A stretch of 33,548 bases of DNA from Sediminicultor sp035648055 (GTDB taxonomy: Bacteria; Atribacterota; Phoenicimicrobiia; Phoenicimicrobiales; Phoenicimicrobiaceae). The DNA is taken from NCBI GenBank assembly GCA_035648055.1, contig DASRMF010000093.1, positions 1 to 33,548 on the forward strand. The letters are read 5' to 3'. Below, piece after piece: positions 15,593 through 21,654 of the stretch. The position numbers were made by a program, and so were the translations under genes. The stretch's first letter is position 1, and each line of letters opens with the position of its first letter. The notes under the pieces are model-generated. The model was not told the DNA's origin, ran no database searches, and saw only the letters and a program-made list of their open reading frames with translations.

Positions 15593-16648
15593 TTATAAAT
15601 ATTTCTTTGCTTCTTTTAAAATCTCTTCCGGGGAAGGTATTATTCCACCGGCTCGACCGTAAAAGTTGACTTCTGCTTTTCCATTTACCGCCAATTTTAC
15701 GTCTTCAACCATTTGACCTAAACTCATTTCCACTGTTAAAAATTTCTTTGTCTTCCCAGCAGTATTTGCTATTATCTTTTCGGGAAAGGGGAATAAGGTA
15801 ATTGGTCTAATTAATCCAATATTAAATCCTTCTTTTTTGGCCATTTGGATTGTAGTTTTTGCAATACGAGCTACCGTTCCATAAGCTACAATTACTAAAT
15901 CTGCATTTTCTAGATTTACAGCTTCGTATCTAACTTCTTTTTCTTTAAGTTTCTTATATTTTTCATTTATTTTTAAATTCCATTTTTCCAAAATATTTGG
16001 GTCTAAGTCAAAAGAAACAACATAGCGGTGTTCTCTTCCTTTGCATCCGGTCAAGGTCCACCCACTTTTATCTGGAAGTTCAACTTTTGGTCTTTCCTTA
16101 AATTCTACTGCTTCCATCATCTGGCCTATAAGTCCATCACCTAATATCATTGCCGGATTTGTATATTTATCCGCTAAATCAAAAGCATCCATAGTCAAAT
16201 CTACCAACTCTTGCACTGAAGAAGGGGCTAGTACTATTAAATGGTAATCACCATGTCCTCCTCCTTTTACAGCTTGAAAGTAATCAGCCTGGGAAGGTTG
16301 AATATCTCCTAAACCCGGGCCACCTCTTTGCATATTAACCACCACGCAAGGTACTTCAGAACAGGCAATATAGGAAATCCCCTCTTGTTTTAAACTTATT
16401 CCCGGGCTTGAGGAAGAAGTCATAACTCTTACTCCGGTAGAAGCAGCTCCATATACCATATTAATAGCTGCTATCTCACTCTCGGCTTGTACGAAAGCAG
16501 CATCTTTCATCTTTAGTAATTTTTTTGCCATATAGGCAGTTAATTCACTTTGAGGAGTAATCGGATAACCGAAATAATATCGGCAGCCAGCGCGAATTGC
16601 AGCTTCTCCGATAGCCTCATTTCCTTTCATTAACATTTTTTCTCCCAT
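15593..16648 (-). CDS. vorB: 2-oxoacid:ferredoxin oxidoreductase, alpha subunit
   Basis: This 351-residue subunit holds the pyrimidine-binding and CoA-proximal domains. It begins with GNEAIGEAAIRAGCRYYFGY and continues with YPITPQSE, SSSSPGISLKQEG, and GGPGLGDIQPSQADYFQAVKG with HGDY. Domain II is near 250-350. Its length matches VorB/KorA of the four-subunit enzymes rather than the single-chain pyruvate:ferredoxin oxidoreductase. AAGGAGG sits before the ATG. The gene follows the ferredoxin across 171 bases of repeat-rich DNA. 2-Oxoisovalerate is the likely substrate from context; 2-oxoglutarate is the main alternative. Confidence 0.92.
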   Translation of the reverse strand: MGEKMLMKGNEAIGEAAIRAGCRYYFGYPITPQSELTAYMAKKLLKMKDAAFVQAESEIAAINMVYGAASTGVRVMTSSSSPGISLKQEGISYIACSEVPCVVVNMQRGGPGLGDIQPSQADYFQAVKGGGHGDYHLIVLAPSSVQELVDLTMDAFDLADKYTNPAMILGDGLIGQMMEAVEFKERPKVELPDKSGWTLTGCKGREHRYVVSFDLDPNILEKWNLKINEKYKKLKEKEVRYEAVNLENADLVIVAYGTVARIAKTTIQMAKKEGFNIGLIRPITLFPFPEKIIANTAGKTKKFLTVEMSLGQMVEDVKLAVNGKAEVNFYGRAGGIIPSPEEILKEAKKYL

Positions 16649-16819
16649 TTTTCAGCCTCCTTATTAATAATTTAATTGTATAGAATAGTTAGCTGCTTAA
16701 TTATTTACCCGGTTAGCTGGGTTTCTTTCTTTCGTTTTCTGAACTAATCGACCAAGTAATCAACTAACTATATAACCAATATATACGCTCCACGCTAGGT
16801 TTATTCACTAACGACTAAT
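16649..16819. repeat. Intergenic repeat block between the vor alpha gene and ferredoxin gene
   Basis: The stretch mixes CCGGTTAGCTGG- and CAACTAACTATATAACC-like units. It ends with ATTCACTAACGACTAATTT (16802-16820), the reverse complement of the AATTAGTCGTTAGTGAAT element at 19784. It interrupts an otherwise tight operon, but no terminator is visible, so read-through is likely. Confidence 0.5.
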
Positions 16820-17023
16820 TTACTTAAATACTTCAATGGCAACATCCGGGCAGGTCATGGCACAAAAAGCACAACCGGTACATTCTTCCGGGTTAATCTG
16901 TTTGGCCGAGTGATAACCTTTTTTATTAAAATTTTCAGACATAACTATAATATATTTAGGGCAAGCTGCCAGACACAATTCACATCCTTTACATCTTCCC
17001 TCATCAATTACAATTTTTGCCAT
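16820..17023 (-). CDS. vorD: 2-oxoacid:ferredoxin oxidoreductase, delta (4Fe-4S ferredoxin) subunit
   Basis: This 67-residue 2[4Fe-4S] ferredoxin-type protein serves as electron-transfer subunit of the oxidoreductase. The two cluster motifs are CKGCELCLAACP (13-24) and CTGCAFCAMTCP (48-59). AAGGAGG lies before the ATG. The delta-alpha-beta-gamma order is usual for VOR/KOR operons. Confidence 0.93.
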   Translation of the reverse strand: MAKIVIDEGRCKGCELCLAACPKYIIVMSENFNKKGYHSAKQINPEECTGCAFCAMTCPDVAIEVFK

Positions 17024-17050
17024 ATTTTTTCCTCCTTCCTTTTTATAAAC

Positions 17051-17719
17051 TTATTCCCACGGTAAACGCATAAATCGTTTTATATAAAATATTGGCTCTG
17101 TAAAATTTTCCTTTTTTATTTTTTTTGAAAATCGTTCGTCTACACAGATAAATTTAACAGGGATCTCTAATTTTTGAGCTGACTTTTTTATCAAAAGATG
17201 CCCTTTTTTAATTGTTTCTTCATCGGTCTGGCTGCTTAAATTCGGGTTGCTTACTATTCCGTGAATTTTTAATCGAGATCTATTTTCTATTTCTTGAGCC
17301 ATCTGTTTAATTTGAGGTACGCTTTGAGTAAAAGGCCGACAAGAATTCACCACGAGCAACATCTCATAATCTAAATCTTTAATAAAATGTCTAAAATTAC
17401 CCAAAACTACTGTCCCTGTATCGTCTCCGCCTACATCAAGAATTAAACGGTAATCCGGATTCTGGATTAAACCCTTTATTTCGGGTGAGATTAGGGGCAG
17501 CTCAGCATAAAATAAATTTCCTTCCGGGGCAACTACCTCCACACCCTTGAGATTTAAGGCATCTCTTGCTTCTCGAGTTCTAAAATAAGGATTAACAATA
17601 TCTAAATCTACAATAGCAACCTTGGTATAATTTTTTCTACAATATATTGAATAATTAATGGCAATTTCTGTCTTTCCGCTTCCAAAACCTCCTACAAATA
17701 TCTTTATATGTTTATTCAA
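17051..17719 (-). CDS. P-loop ATPase of the ParA/MinD-like class in the vor cluster
   Basis: This 222-residue soluble protein has a Walker A motif GGFGSGKTE (10-18), VDLDIVNPYFRTRE (37-50) and a Walker B/DxxG-like LILDVGGDDTG (92-102). It lacks the KGG...K deviant signature of true ParA, so it stands apart from partition proteins. The role is unknown; similar ATPases occur in VOR gene clusters, so a part in enzyme maturation or cluster loading is conceivable but unproven. The TTG start overlaps the TGA of buk (TTGA), with GAGGTGG upstream, so it is translated together with buk. The ferredoxin follows after 27 bases. Confidence 0.75.
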   Translation of the reverse strand: MNKHIKIFVGGFGSGKTEIAINYSIYCRKNYTKVAIVDLDIVNPYFRTREARDALNLKGVEVVAPEGNLFYAELPLISPEIKGLIQNPDYRLILDVGGDDTGTVVLGNFRHFIKDLDYEMLLVVNSCRPFTQSVPQIKQMAQEIENRSRLKIHGIVSNPNLSSQTDEETIKKGHLLIKKSAQKLEIPVKFICVDERFSKKIKKENFTEPIFYIKRFMRLPWE

Positions 17720-18789
17720 TATACTTTTTCCACCTCTTCTTCCCTTAGAACTCTTAAAGCACCATCACATAAAGCCAGCATCTCCTCTTCACCCGGATAG
17801 ATCATAACTAAAGATATAAAGCTTACCCTATCTTTCACCATATTAACAAATTCATTGTTATAGGCTATGCCCCCGGTTAAAATAATAGCATCTACTTGGC
17901 CTTTTAATACTGTAGCTCCTGCTCCAATCTCCTTGGCTACTTGGTAAGCCATGGCCTCTAAAATTAATTTTGCCTTTTTATCTCCTTGTTTTATCCTCTT
18001 TACTACTTCTCTGACATCATTAGTGTTTAAATAAGCTACCAATCCACCTTTACCTTTTATTTTTTTCATAATCTCATCTTTGGTAAATTTACCGGAAAAA
18101 CAAAGCTCTACCAGGGCGCCTACAGGCACTCCGCCACTTCTTTCCGGGGTAAAAGGTCCTTCTCCATTAAGAGCATTATTGACATCAATAATATTTCCTT
18201 TACAATGAACTCCTACTGAAATCCCTCCACCTAAATGGGCTATAATAAAATTTATTTTCTCATAATTTTTACCTAAATCTAATGCTGCTTTTCGCGCAAC
18301 TGCTTTCTGATTTAAGGCATGGAGTATACTAATTCGCGGAATCTCCGGCATACCTGAAATCCTGGCAACAGGTTTCATCTCATCAATTACTACCGGGTCA
18401 ACTATATAAGAAGGGATGGATAACTTCTCAGCAATTCCGTGGGCAAGCAATCCACCCAAATTAGAAGCATGTTCCCCACTTACTCCCTTACGGAGATCCT
18501 CTAACATCTTGTCATTCACTCGGTAAGTGCCGCTAGCAATAGGTTTTAATAATCCTCCCCTACCCACTACCGCATCGAGAACAGAATGATCAATTCCTTT
18601 TTCTTTTAAAAAATTTAAAATTATTTTTAATCTGAATTCATATTGGTCAATAATCTTATGAAAAGCTGATAATTCCTCACTATTATGTTCGATCTTCTTA
18701 TCAAACAGTAATTGTTCATTAGAGAATAATGCTACTTTGGTGGAAGTAGAACCGGGATTTATCACTAATATTTTATAATCTTTAGCCAT
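17716..18789 (-). CDS. buk: Butyrate kinase or branched-chain fatty acid kinase
   Basis: This enzyme transfers the phosphate of butyryl- or branched acyl-phosphate to ADP, giving the acid and ATP. Its 357 residues fit the acetate/butyrate kinase family: NPGSTSTKVALF near the N-terminus, VGRGGLL (74-80), HLGGGISVGV near 215, and ERSGGVPVGAL. GAGGTGAT precedes the ATG. It lies 31 bases downstream of ptb and overlaps the following ATPase gene by four bases. With Ptb and Vor it completes substrate-level phosphorylation from 2-oxoacids. Chain-length preference cannot be told from sequence. Confidence 0.93.
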   Translation of the reverse strand: MAKDYKILVINPGSTSTKVALFSNEQLLFDKKIEHNSEELSAFHKIIDQYEFRLKIILNFLKEKGIDHSVLDAVVGRGGLLKPIASGTYRVNDKMLEDLRKGVSGEHASNLGGLLAHGIAEKLSIPSYIVDPVVIDEMKPVARISGMPEIPRISILHALNQKAVARKAALDLGKNYEKINFIIAHLGGGISVGVHCKGNIIDVNNALNGEGPFTPERSGGVPVGALVELCFSGKFTKDEIMKKIKGKGGLVAYLNTNDVREVVKRIKQGDKKAKLILEAMAYQVAKEIGAGATVLKGQVDAIILTGGIAYNNEFVNMVKDRVSFISLVMIYPGEEEMLALCDGALRVLREEEVEKVY

Positions 18790-18820
18790 AAAAATATCAC
18801 CTCTTTTAGCTCAGCTAATC

Positions 18821-19735
18821 TTACTTGTTTTCGGTCATCTCGCTCATCAATACTCCCAGGGCGATAGAATACAATTTTGACTGCGCAGTATCTGAACGAG
18901 AAACTAATACTACCGGAGCTTTTGCCCCCAAAAGCAATCCGGCAGGTACTGCGTTAGCTAAATAGACTAAACCTTTGGCAAAAATATTCCCTGATTCGAT
19001 ATTTGGCACCAATACAATATCTACTTCTCCGGAAACAGGGCTTTCAACTCCTTTACGCTTTGCCGCTTCTTTGGAGATGGCATTATCAAAACCTAATGGT
19101 CCATCCACTATTCCCCCAACAATCTGTCCCCTCTCGCTCATTTTAGCTAAACAGGCTGCGTCGATAGTTGCCGGCATATCAGGATTCACTAATTCTAAAG
19201 CTGCAACAACTGCTACTTTGGGTTTCTCTATTCCAATTGAATGGGCATAATAGATAGCATTCTGAATTATCTGGGCTTTTTGTTTTAAATCCGGGCTGAT
19301 ACTCATAGCTCCATCGGTCATAGTAAGCAAACGATCATAACCTTTAATCTGCAGGGTATAAACATGGCTGAGCATCCTATCAGTCCTTAATCCGATTTCT
19401 TTATCTAAAATAGCCTTTAATATCCTTGCTGTCCCTAACATCCCCTTCATTAATATAGAGGCCTCTTTGTTTCGTACTAATTCTACAGCACATCGGGCAG
19501 CTTCTGTTTTATCAGGTTTGTCAATTATTTCATAATTAGCAAGATCGATACCCATTTTACTGGCTATCTGAATAATTTCTTTTTTATCGCCGACTAAAAT
19601 TGAATCGGTTAATCCTTCTTTTCGAGCAGCTTCAACTGCTTTTAATACATCTTCTGCCCCAGCAGAAGCTACTGCCATTTTTTTAGGGCCATAATCCTTT
19701 GCCTTATTTAAAACTTCATCAAAAGTTCTCAACAT
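18821..19735 (-). CDS. ptb: Phosphate butyryltransferase (phosphotransacylase)
   Basis: This 304-residue enzyme converts acyl-CoA and phosphate to acyl-phosphate and CoA. It has the phosphate acetyl/butyryltransferase fold, with ILMKGMLGTARILKAIL (about 94-110), LTMTDGAMSISPDL (about 137-150), VDGPLGFDNAIS and a C-terminal GAKAPVVLVSRSDTA. Its length matches Ptb rather than the longer Pta. GAGGTG and AGGAAA lie before the ATG. It is the first gene of the ptb-buk-ATPase-vorDBAC cluster, 322 bases downstream of the aminotransferase; no sigma-54 promoter is seen in that gap. Confidence 0.94.
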   Translation of the reverse strand: MLRTFDEVLNKAKDYGPKKMAVASAGAEDVLKAVEAARKEGLTDSILVGDKKEIIQIASKMGIDLANYEIIDKPDKTEAARCAVELVRNKEASILMKGMLGTARILKAILDKEIGLRTDRMLSHVYTLQIKGYDRLLTMTDGAMSISPDLKQKAQIIQNAIYYAHSIGIEKPKVAVVAALELVNPDMPATIDAACLAKMSERGQIVGGIVDGPLGFDNAISKEAAKRKGVESPVSGEVDIVLVPNIESGNIFAKGLVYLANAVPAGLLLGAKAPVVLVSRSDTAQSKLYSIALGVLMSEMTENK

Positions 19736-20057
19736 TTTTTCCTATCACCTCTTTATTAAAAATTTTACCAATTAACCAATTAAATTAGTCGTTAGTGAAT
19801 AGTCGTTAACTTTGAAGATAAGTTACAAGTTCATGTAACTATTTGGTTACCCGGTTTACCAGTTAAATTAGTCGTTAGGTTGTAGGGGCACAATGAATTG
19901 TGCCCTCTTCGTATTATCGCCTAACTTTTTTGAGGGCACGATGCATCGTGCCCCTACATTATAATGCTTATTTCATTCTTTCTTCTATTTGCTTTCTTCT
20001 GACTCCTGAATACCGGCTCCTTACTTCTACTTCCTTCACTTGATACTCGATACTAAT
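19736..20057. other. Repeat-filled gap between aminotransferase gene and ptb
   Basis: The gap holds two AATTAGTCGTTAG elements (19784-19810 and 19866-19879), TTAACCAATT-like units, and the double GC-rich palindrome at 19882-19956. A minus-strand TATAAT (19958-19963) lacks a matching -35. No T-run terminator was found, so the ptb cluster may be read from the sigma-54 promoter upstream of the aminotransferase. Confidence 0.5.
19882..19956. repeat. Paired GC-rich palindromes in head-to-head arrangement
   Basis: Two perfect palindromes, GGGCACAAT/ATTGTGCCC (19886-19905) and GGGCACGAT/ATCGTGCCC (19934-19953), are flanked by GTAGGG on the outside and CTC/GAG on the inside. The whole 75-base unit is therefore also an imperfect inverted repeat, like a BIME made of two REP elements. 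Confidence 0.8.
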
Positions 20058-21269
20058 TTAATTTTTTATTTTCTTCTTGATTAAATTACCTATTCTCTTA
20101 ATGCCTTCTTCAATATTTTCTTCACTTGGGAAACAGAAAGACAGCCGCATAGTGTTTTGGCCTTTTCCATCAGCAAAAAATGGAGCACCGGGCACATAGG
20201 CCACATTTTCTTCAATTGCCTCTTTAAGCATTTCTTTGGTGTCTATGTACTCAGGTAAAGTAGCAACTACAAAAAATCCACCTTGAGGTTTAGTCCAGAC
20301 AGCCTCTTTTGGGAAATATTTCTCTAAAGCATTTAGTATTGCATCTCTTTTTTTCTTATAAATTTTAACATTAGACTTGATGTTTTCTTCTAATTTACCT
20401 GATTGACAATACTCACAAGCAATTAATTGGGTTAAGGTACTGGTACATAAATCGGTTGCCTGTTTCAGTATGGCCATCTTCCTTATTATTTCTTTATTGC
20501 CTAAGATCCAAGCCAGCCGCAACCCGGGACATAATATCTTGGAAAAAGTACCCAGACTAATAACAGAACCATTTTTTTCCAAAGAATATATAGAGGGAAT
20601 TGGCTCTCCTTCAAATCTGAGTTTTTCATAAGGGTTATCTTCTACAATAAATACATTAAATTTATGAGCAATTTCGATAGTCTTCTTTCGTCGAGCCAGA
20701 GACATGGTTACTCCTGCAGGATTTTGAAAATTGGAAATAGTATATATGAACTTAACTTTTTTACCTTCGTTTTTAAGCCGGGTAAGTTCTTCCTCTAATA
20801 TATCCATCCGCATCCCGTCTTCATCCATAGGTATGCCTACTAATTCTCCCCCATAACTATAAAAAGCGTTTAAAGCAGCTAAATAGCTGGGCAGTTCTAC
20901 TATTGCAACATCTCCGGGACTTAAAAATGTTTTACCCACTAAATCTAATCCTTGTTGTGAACCGGAACTAATAATTATATTTTCTAATTCCCCATTATTA
21001 CCGTCTTTTGCTAAGTATTCTAAAATACATTTTCTTAATTCAGGTAATCCTTCGGTACTGCTATACTGTAAGGCTTGAGCACTTTTTTTGGATAATACCT
21101 TCTGAGTTATTTTCTTTATATCTTCTACCGGAAAAGTCTTGGGATCCGGCATTCCTCCCGCTAATGATATCACTTCCGGTTTTTGAACTAATTTCAAAAT
21201 CTCTCGAATAGCTGAAGCTTCCATTTTTGAAGCTAAGACGGAGTAAAATTCTTCAGTATTTATAGACAT
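20058..21269 (-). CDS. PLP-dependent aminotransferase, class I (2-aminoadipate/branched-chain type)
   Basis: This 403-residue fold-type I aminotransferase probably deaminates amino acids to 2-oxoacids. The N-terminus has ISLAGGMPDPKTFP (34-47), and the cofactor site has N183 in FQNPAG, D211 in VEDNPYEKLRFEG, K244 in SLGTFSKILCPGLRLAW and the C-terminal R in MRLSFCFP. It matches the LysN/AadR-like group without a DNA-binding domain. AAAGGAGC lies before the ATG. A sigma-54 promoter and a perfect palindrome lie in its leader and the activator gene is upstream, so it heads a regulated pathway. The exact amino acid is unknown; branched-chain substrates fit the ptb-buk-vor genes downstream. Confidence 0.88.
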   Translation of the reverse strand: MSINTEEFYSVLASKMEASAIREILKLVQKPEVISLAGGMPDPKTFPVEDIKKITQKVLSKKSAQALQYSSTEGLPELRKCILEYLAKDGNNGELENIIISSGSQQGLDLVGKTFLSPGDVAIVELPSYLAALNAFYSYGGELVGIPMDEDGMRMDILEEELTRLKNEGKKVKFIYTISNFQNPAGVTMSLARRKKTIEIAHKFNVFIVEDNPYEKLRFEGEPIPSIYSLEKNGSVISLGTFSKILCPGLRLAWILGNKEIIRKMAILKQATDLCTSTLTQLIACEYCQSGKLEENIKSNVKIYKKKRDAILNALEKYFPKEAVWTKPQGGFFVVATLPEYIDTKEMLKEAIEENVAYVPGAPFFADGKGQNTMRLSFCFPSEENIEEGIKRIGNLIKKKIKN

Positions 21270-21297
21270 TTTTCCCGCTCCTTTTTTATTTTTTATT

Positions 21298-21325
21298 TTA
21301 ACAAGTTATATATATAACTTGTTAA
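21298..21325 (-). promoter_or_regulatory. Perfect 28-bp palindrome in the aminotransferase leader
   Basis: Fourteen bases on each side (TTAACAAGTTATAT and its complement, centre between 21311 and 21312) match without error. It lies at about +1 to +28 of the sigma-54 transcript, ahead of the Shine-Dalgarno. It could be an operator for a second regulator or a 5' RNA hairpin. Confidence 0.7.
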
Positions 21326-21337
21326 CTATATTATTAA

Positions 21338-21353
21338 GCAATTTTCGTGCCAA
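21338..21353 (-). promoter_or_regulatory. Sigma-54 (-24/-12) promoter
   Basis: The minus strand reads TTGGCACGAAAATTGC (21353 down to 21338). GG (21351-21350) and GC (21339-21338) are separated by ten bases, and the whole matches the YTGGCACG-N4-TTGC consensus. It drives the aminotransferase gene and perhaps the ptb-buk-vor cluster. The nearest upstream gene is a sigma-54 activator. Confidence 0.92.
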
Positions 21354-21377
21354 TCTATTGAGCAATCCTTATAAAGC

Positions 21378-21414
21378 AAAAATAGCTTTTACTAATTAGT
21401 AAAAGGCTATTTTT
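21378..21414 (-). terminator. Terminator between the activator gene and the sigma-54 promoter
   Basis: AAAAATAGC (21378-21386) pairs with GCTATTTTT (21406-21414), enclosing an 18-base palindrome (21387-21404). Minus-strand RNA ends in a T-run. It would stop read-through from the long operon upstream. Confidence 0.8.
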
Positions 21415-21448
21415 AAAATCAATCATGGTTTTTTATTTCTATTATCAT

Positions 21449-21474
21449 TTGCATTTAATTGCATAAATTTGCAC
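21449..21474 (-). promoter_or_regulatory. Candidate enhancer: three 10-bp phased TTGCAY boxes
   Basis: On the plus strand TTGCAT (21449), TTGCAT (21459) and TTGCAC (21469) start exactly ten bases apart, so they lie on one face of the helix. They are about 96-125 bp upstream of the -24 element, the usual range for sigma-54 activator sites. TGCA is itself a palindrome, so each pair of boxes also forms a dyad suited to a dimeric Fis-type domain. Confidence 0.55.
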
Positions 21475-21530
21475 ATTGTGTAACATTTTGTTAATAATTA
21501 CATTTATATAATAATTAAGCAAAATAATCC

Positions 21531-21551
21531 GGGGCGGATTGCATCCGCCCC
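21531..21551. repeat. Dispersed GC-rich palindrome
   Basis: GGGGCGGAT (21531-21539) and ATCCGCCCC (21543-21551) are the same arms as at 14151-14170, here with a three-base loop and followed by CTACAGG. Confidence 0.8.
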
Positions 21552-21608
21552 CTACAGGATAAATTTAAAAATATATCAAGAACTGATAATTGACAACCTG
21601 TATTTAAT

Positions 21609-21637
21609 ACTAACGACTATTCGCTAACGACTAATTT
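21609..21637 (-). repeat. AATTAGTCGTTAGCGAATAGTCGTTA intergenic element
   Basis: On the minus strand this reads as a near-identical copy of 19784-19810, differing mainly in GCGAAT for GTGAAT. Partial copies lie at 19866-19879, 16802-16820 and 10987-11011. All are between genes. Confidence 0.7.
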
Positions 21638-21654
21638 AATTGGCTAATTGCCCT

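Noticed and set aside
19002..19010. TTTGGCACC inside ptb as a second sigma-54 promoter
   Set aside because: There is no GC ten bases after the GG on that strand, it faces away from the operon, and it lies in coding sequence.
19736..21640. CRISPR array, suggested by repeated intergenic units
   Set aside because: Units are unevenly spaced, present in both orientations, and have no uniform spacers or cas genes nearby.
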